Positions 62,134-64,000 of a DNA stretch of 64,000 bases are shown here, piece by piece (the first letter of the stretch is position 1; each line of letters opens with the position of its first letter). Made by a program: the position numbers and the translations under genes. The DNA lies in contig JADKBC010000003.1 of assembly GCA_016715205.1 (NCBI GenBank), positions 1 to 64,000 on the forward strand, given 5' to 3'. A model generated the notes under the pieces. It was not told the origin of the DNA. It did no database searches and saw only the letters and a list, made by a program, of their open reading frames with translations. This stretch comes from Holophaga sp. (lineage in GTDB: Bacteria > Acidobacteriota > Holophagae > Holophagales > Holophagaceae).

Positions 62134-64000
62134 GTGCCCGAAGGTCAGGTTCCCTACCGCATCCAGAAGCGCATCGAGGCCCTGAAGGTCTTGGTGTGGG
62201 CTGGCATTGCGGTCCTGCTTCTCGCTTATGGCTGGGTGCAGTTGATCAAGCGCCGGGAAATGCAGGATCTTGCCCTGCGCCAGGCCGTGAAGAACCGTGC
62301 CACACCTGCCCCTCGCGGCATCATCTTCGATCGCAACGGCCATAAACTGGTGGACAACCGGCGCGCGCTGCATCTGGTGATCCAGGCCGAAGAACTCCCC
62401 AACGATCCAAGCCTGGTGGAAGATTTGGCCACCCGCATCCAACGCGATCCCGACGATCTCAAGCGGCGCATCGCGCTCAGCCGCAAAGCGGGCGGCAACC
62501 ACATGGTGGTGATCCAGGACAACCTGGATGACGCCGGACTCGCCCAGGCCGAATTGCTGCGGGCGCGCTTCCCCTTCCTCAGCATCCAGACCGCGCCGCG
62601 TCGTTCTTACTTGGGCGATACCCTGGCGGGCCACGCGCTGGGTTATGTGGGCGAAGTGGATGAAAAAATTCTAGAGAAGAACCCCGAACGCTTTCACCTG
62701 GGTGAAATCATCGGTCGCAACGGGTTTGAAGCCACCCACAACGACGAAATTCGTGGCGTGGACGGCATGCGAAAGATTCTGGTGGATCATCTGGGGCGCG
62801 AGATGGCGCTCTACGGCGTGCAGGAAGCGGTTTCGGGGCGCAGCGTCTACCTCACGCTGGATGCGGGTCTGCAGCAGATCCTAAAGGAAGCCTTTGGGGA
62901 AGAAAATGGTGCCGGGGTGGTGATCGATCTGCGGGATGGGGGCATCCTCGCGCTGTATTCATCTCCCTCCATTGATCCCAATGTCTTTCTGAATCGCCTC
63001 AGCCAGGAGCAGGTGGACTACTTCATGCGCAATCCCGTGAAGCCCATGCTGAACCGGGTGACCCAAGGCCTCTATCCACCCGGCTCCACGTTCAAATTGC
63101 TGGTGGCCCTGGCAGCTATGGAAAAGGGCATTCTGAAACCCGAAACGACATACCATTGCGCGGGGCACAAGGTCTTCTATAACCGCGACTACCGCTGTGA
63201 TGGGGTGCACGGCACCATGAACCTCGTGCAGGCCATTGCCCATAGCTGCGATGTCTATTTCTACGAACTAGGCATGCGCCTGGATGTGGATGACATCAAC
63301 GCAGCAGCGGAAAAATACGGAATCCTGGAAAAGACTGGCGTGGACCTGCCCCACGAAGGCACCTCGCGGGTGCCCAGCCGGGCCTGGGCGAAGAAATATC
63401 GCCCCAAGGAGCCCAAGTGGTACGCAGGGGAAACCATCAGCGTGGCCATTGGCCAGGCCCAGAACGCCCTTACACCCATTGCCCTGGCGAGGTTCTACGG
63501 CATGCTGGCCACCAAAGGGAAACTGCTCACACCCCACCTGTTTTTTGGTTTCCGTAACGAGCAGACCGGTCAGTTGGACCCCGTTCGGCCCCCGCCGCCC
63601 CGGGATGCAAATCTGGATCCCAAGATCTGGTCGGTACTCGACGAAGGACTCTTTCAGGTGGTGGAAAGCGGCACCGCCAAGGCGAGCAAGATCCCCGGTC
63701 TATCAATGGCGGGCAAAACCGGCACCAGCCAGGTAACCACCTTCGTTGACAAAGCCCACTACGCCAAACTCGCCAAGAAACTAAAGGACAACGCACTTTT
63801 CGCAGGTTATGCACCCCGCGAAAACCCCCAGATCGCCTTCGCCGTGGTGGCGGAAAACGCTGGTTTTGGCGCCTCCTCCGCTGCCCCCATTGCCAAAAAA
63901 CTCTGCGAGTACTGGTTCCTCACCCGGCCCAAAAACCCGCTGCCTCCGCCCAGCAGCAAGGTTCCTGAGGCCATGAAATTAGAACCCGAGGTGGTGGAAT
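62134..64000 (+). CDS. mrdA: Penicillin-binding protein 2 (peptidoglycan transpeptidase), cut by right edge
   Basis: Transpeptidase for cell elongation. At least 622 residues are in the window. One TM helix (about 20-38), a dimerisation domain (RGIIFDRNGHKLVDNRRALH), then the transpeptidase: nucleophile Ser318 (YPPGSTFKL), SCD at Ser371-Asp373 where SxN is common, and KTG box Lys528 (MAGKTGTSQV). GTG start at 62134 with GGAGG upstream, four bases after mreD. No stop before base 64000; rodA would be expected next. Confidence 0.95.
   Translation, partial: MPEGQVPYRIQKRIEALKVLVWAGIAVLLLAYGWVQLIKRREMQDLALRQAVKNRATPAPRGIIFDRNGHKLVDNRRALHLVIQAEELPNDPSLVEDLATRIQRDPDDLKRRIALSRKAGGNHMVVIQDNLDDAGLAQAELLRARFPFLSIQTAPRRSYLGDTLAGHALGYVGEVDEKILEKNPERFHLGEIIGRNGFEATHNDEIRGVDGMRKILVDHLGREMALYGVQEAVSGRSVYLTLDAGLQQILKEAFGEENGAGVVIDLRDGGILALYSSPSIDPNVFLNRLSQEQVDYFMRNPVKPMLNRVTQGLYPPGSTFKLLVALAAMEKGILKPETTYHCAGHKVFYNRDYRCDGVHGTMNLVQAIAHSCDVYFYELGMRLDVDDINAAAEKYGILEKTGVDLPHEGTSRVPSRAWAKKYRPKEPKWYAGETISVAIGQAQNALTPIALARFYGMLATKGKLLTPHLFFGFRNEQTGQLDPVRPPPPRDANLDPKIWSVLDEGLFQVVESGTAKASKIPGLSMAGKTGTSQVTTFVDKAHYAKLAKKLKDNALFAGYAPRENPQIAFAVVAENAGFGASSAAPIAKKLCEYWFLTRPKNPLPPPSSKVPEAMKLEPEVVE

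Overview
The window is a gene-dense, high-GC bacterial chromosome segment. I count about 58 protein genes, one tRNA, several hairpins and a few repeat elements, and see no phage, transposase or CRISPR array. The gene mix suggests an Acidobacteriota bacterium of the Holophagae type (Geothrix/Holophaga-like): a fused isobutyryl-CoA mutase beside acyl-CoA carboxylase and beta-oxidation genes, a long single-chain PurL, a type IV prepilin peptidase, multi-PAS sensor kinases, an arsenic operon and MreBCD/PBP2. The taxonomic call is inference from protein character, not from a marker gene.

Layout. 1-2212 is a monomeric isocitrate dehydrogenase gene broken by three single-base gaps. 2.4-7.4 kb holds a zinc-ribbon protein, a ribosome hibernation factor, an NhaR-like regulator, an outer-membrane protein, an ANKH-like membrane protein and a secreted coiled-coil protein. 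7.4-16.6 kb holds mutS, small enzymes, a chemoreceptor, methylmalonyl-CoA epimerase, an ABC-F ATPase and an alpha/beta hydrolase. 16.7-28.3 kb is one same-strand catabolic block: icmF, acyl-CoA dehydrogenase, acyl-CoA carboxylase in three subunits, enoyl-CoA hydratase, 3-hydroxyacyl-CoA dehydrogenase and thiolase. It fits breakdown of branched-chain or short acyl-CoAs to acetyl-CoA and propionyl-CoA, with propionyl-CoA going on to methylmalonyl-CoA; the epimerase at 13.6 kb serves the same route.

28.3-35.2 kb has a quinone reductase, a cupin, a ccsA-hemA pair for cytochrome/heme synthesis, an HDOD protein, tRNA-Arg(TCT) beside duplicated tRNA-end sequence, queD, a LEA14-like lipoprotein, a HAD hydrolase and frr. 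35.3-47.1 kb has purL, several secreted or membrane proteins of unknown role, a TauE/SafE-type transporter, a sensor kinase with a cysteine-rich PAS region, a cytochrome c, a pseudouridine synthase whose usual catalytic Asp is Gly, prepilin peptidase and a periplasmic cyclophilin. 47.2-49.9 kb is an arsR-arsM-acr3-arsC operon read leftward from a promoter that carries a palindrome between its -35 and -10 boxes.

50.0-55.0 kb holds pepD, a perfect terminator hairpin, and overlapping gatE-gatD genes. GatDE is the archaeal form of the Glu-tRNA(Gln) amidotransferase, so finding it here in a bacterial setting is the most striking item in the window. 55.1-59.7 kb has a five-PAS hybrid kinase with an overlapping response regulator, a SurA_N-type lipoprotein and a thioredoxin-fold protein. 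59.7-64.0 kb is the rod-shape operon mreB-mreC-mreD-mrdA, running off the right edge. Three intergenic gaps carry long imperfect palindromes built from roughly 8-base words, which look like one class of dispersed repeat.
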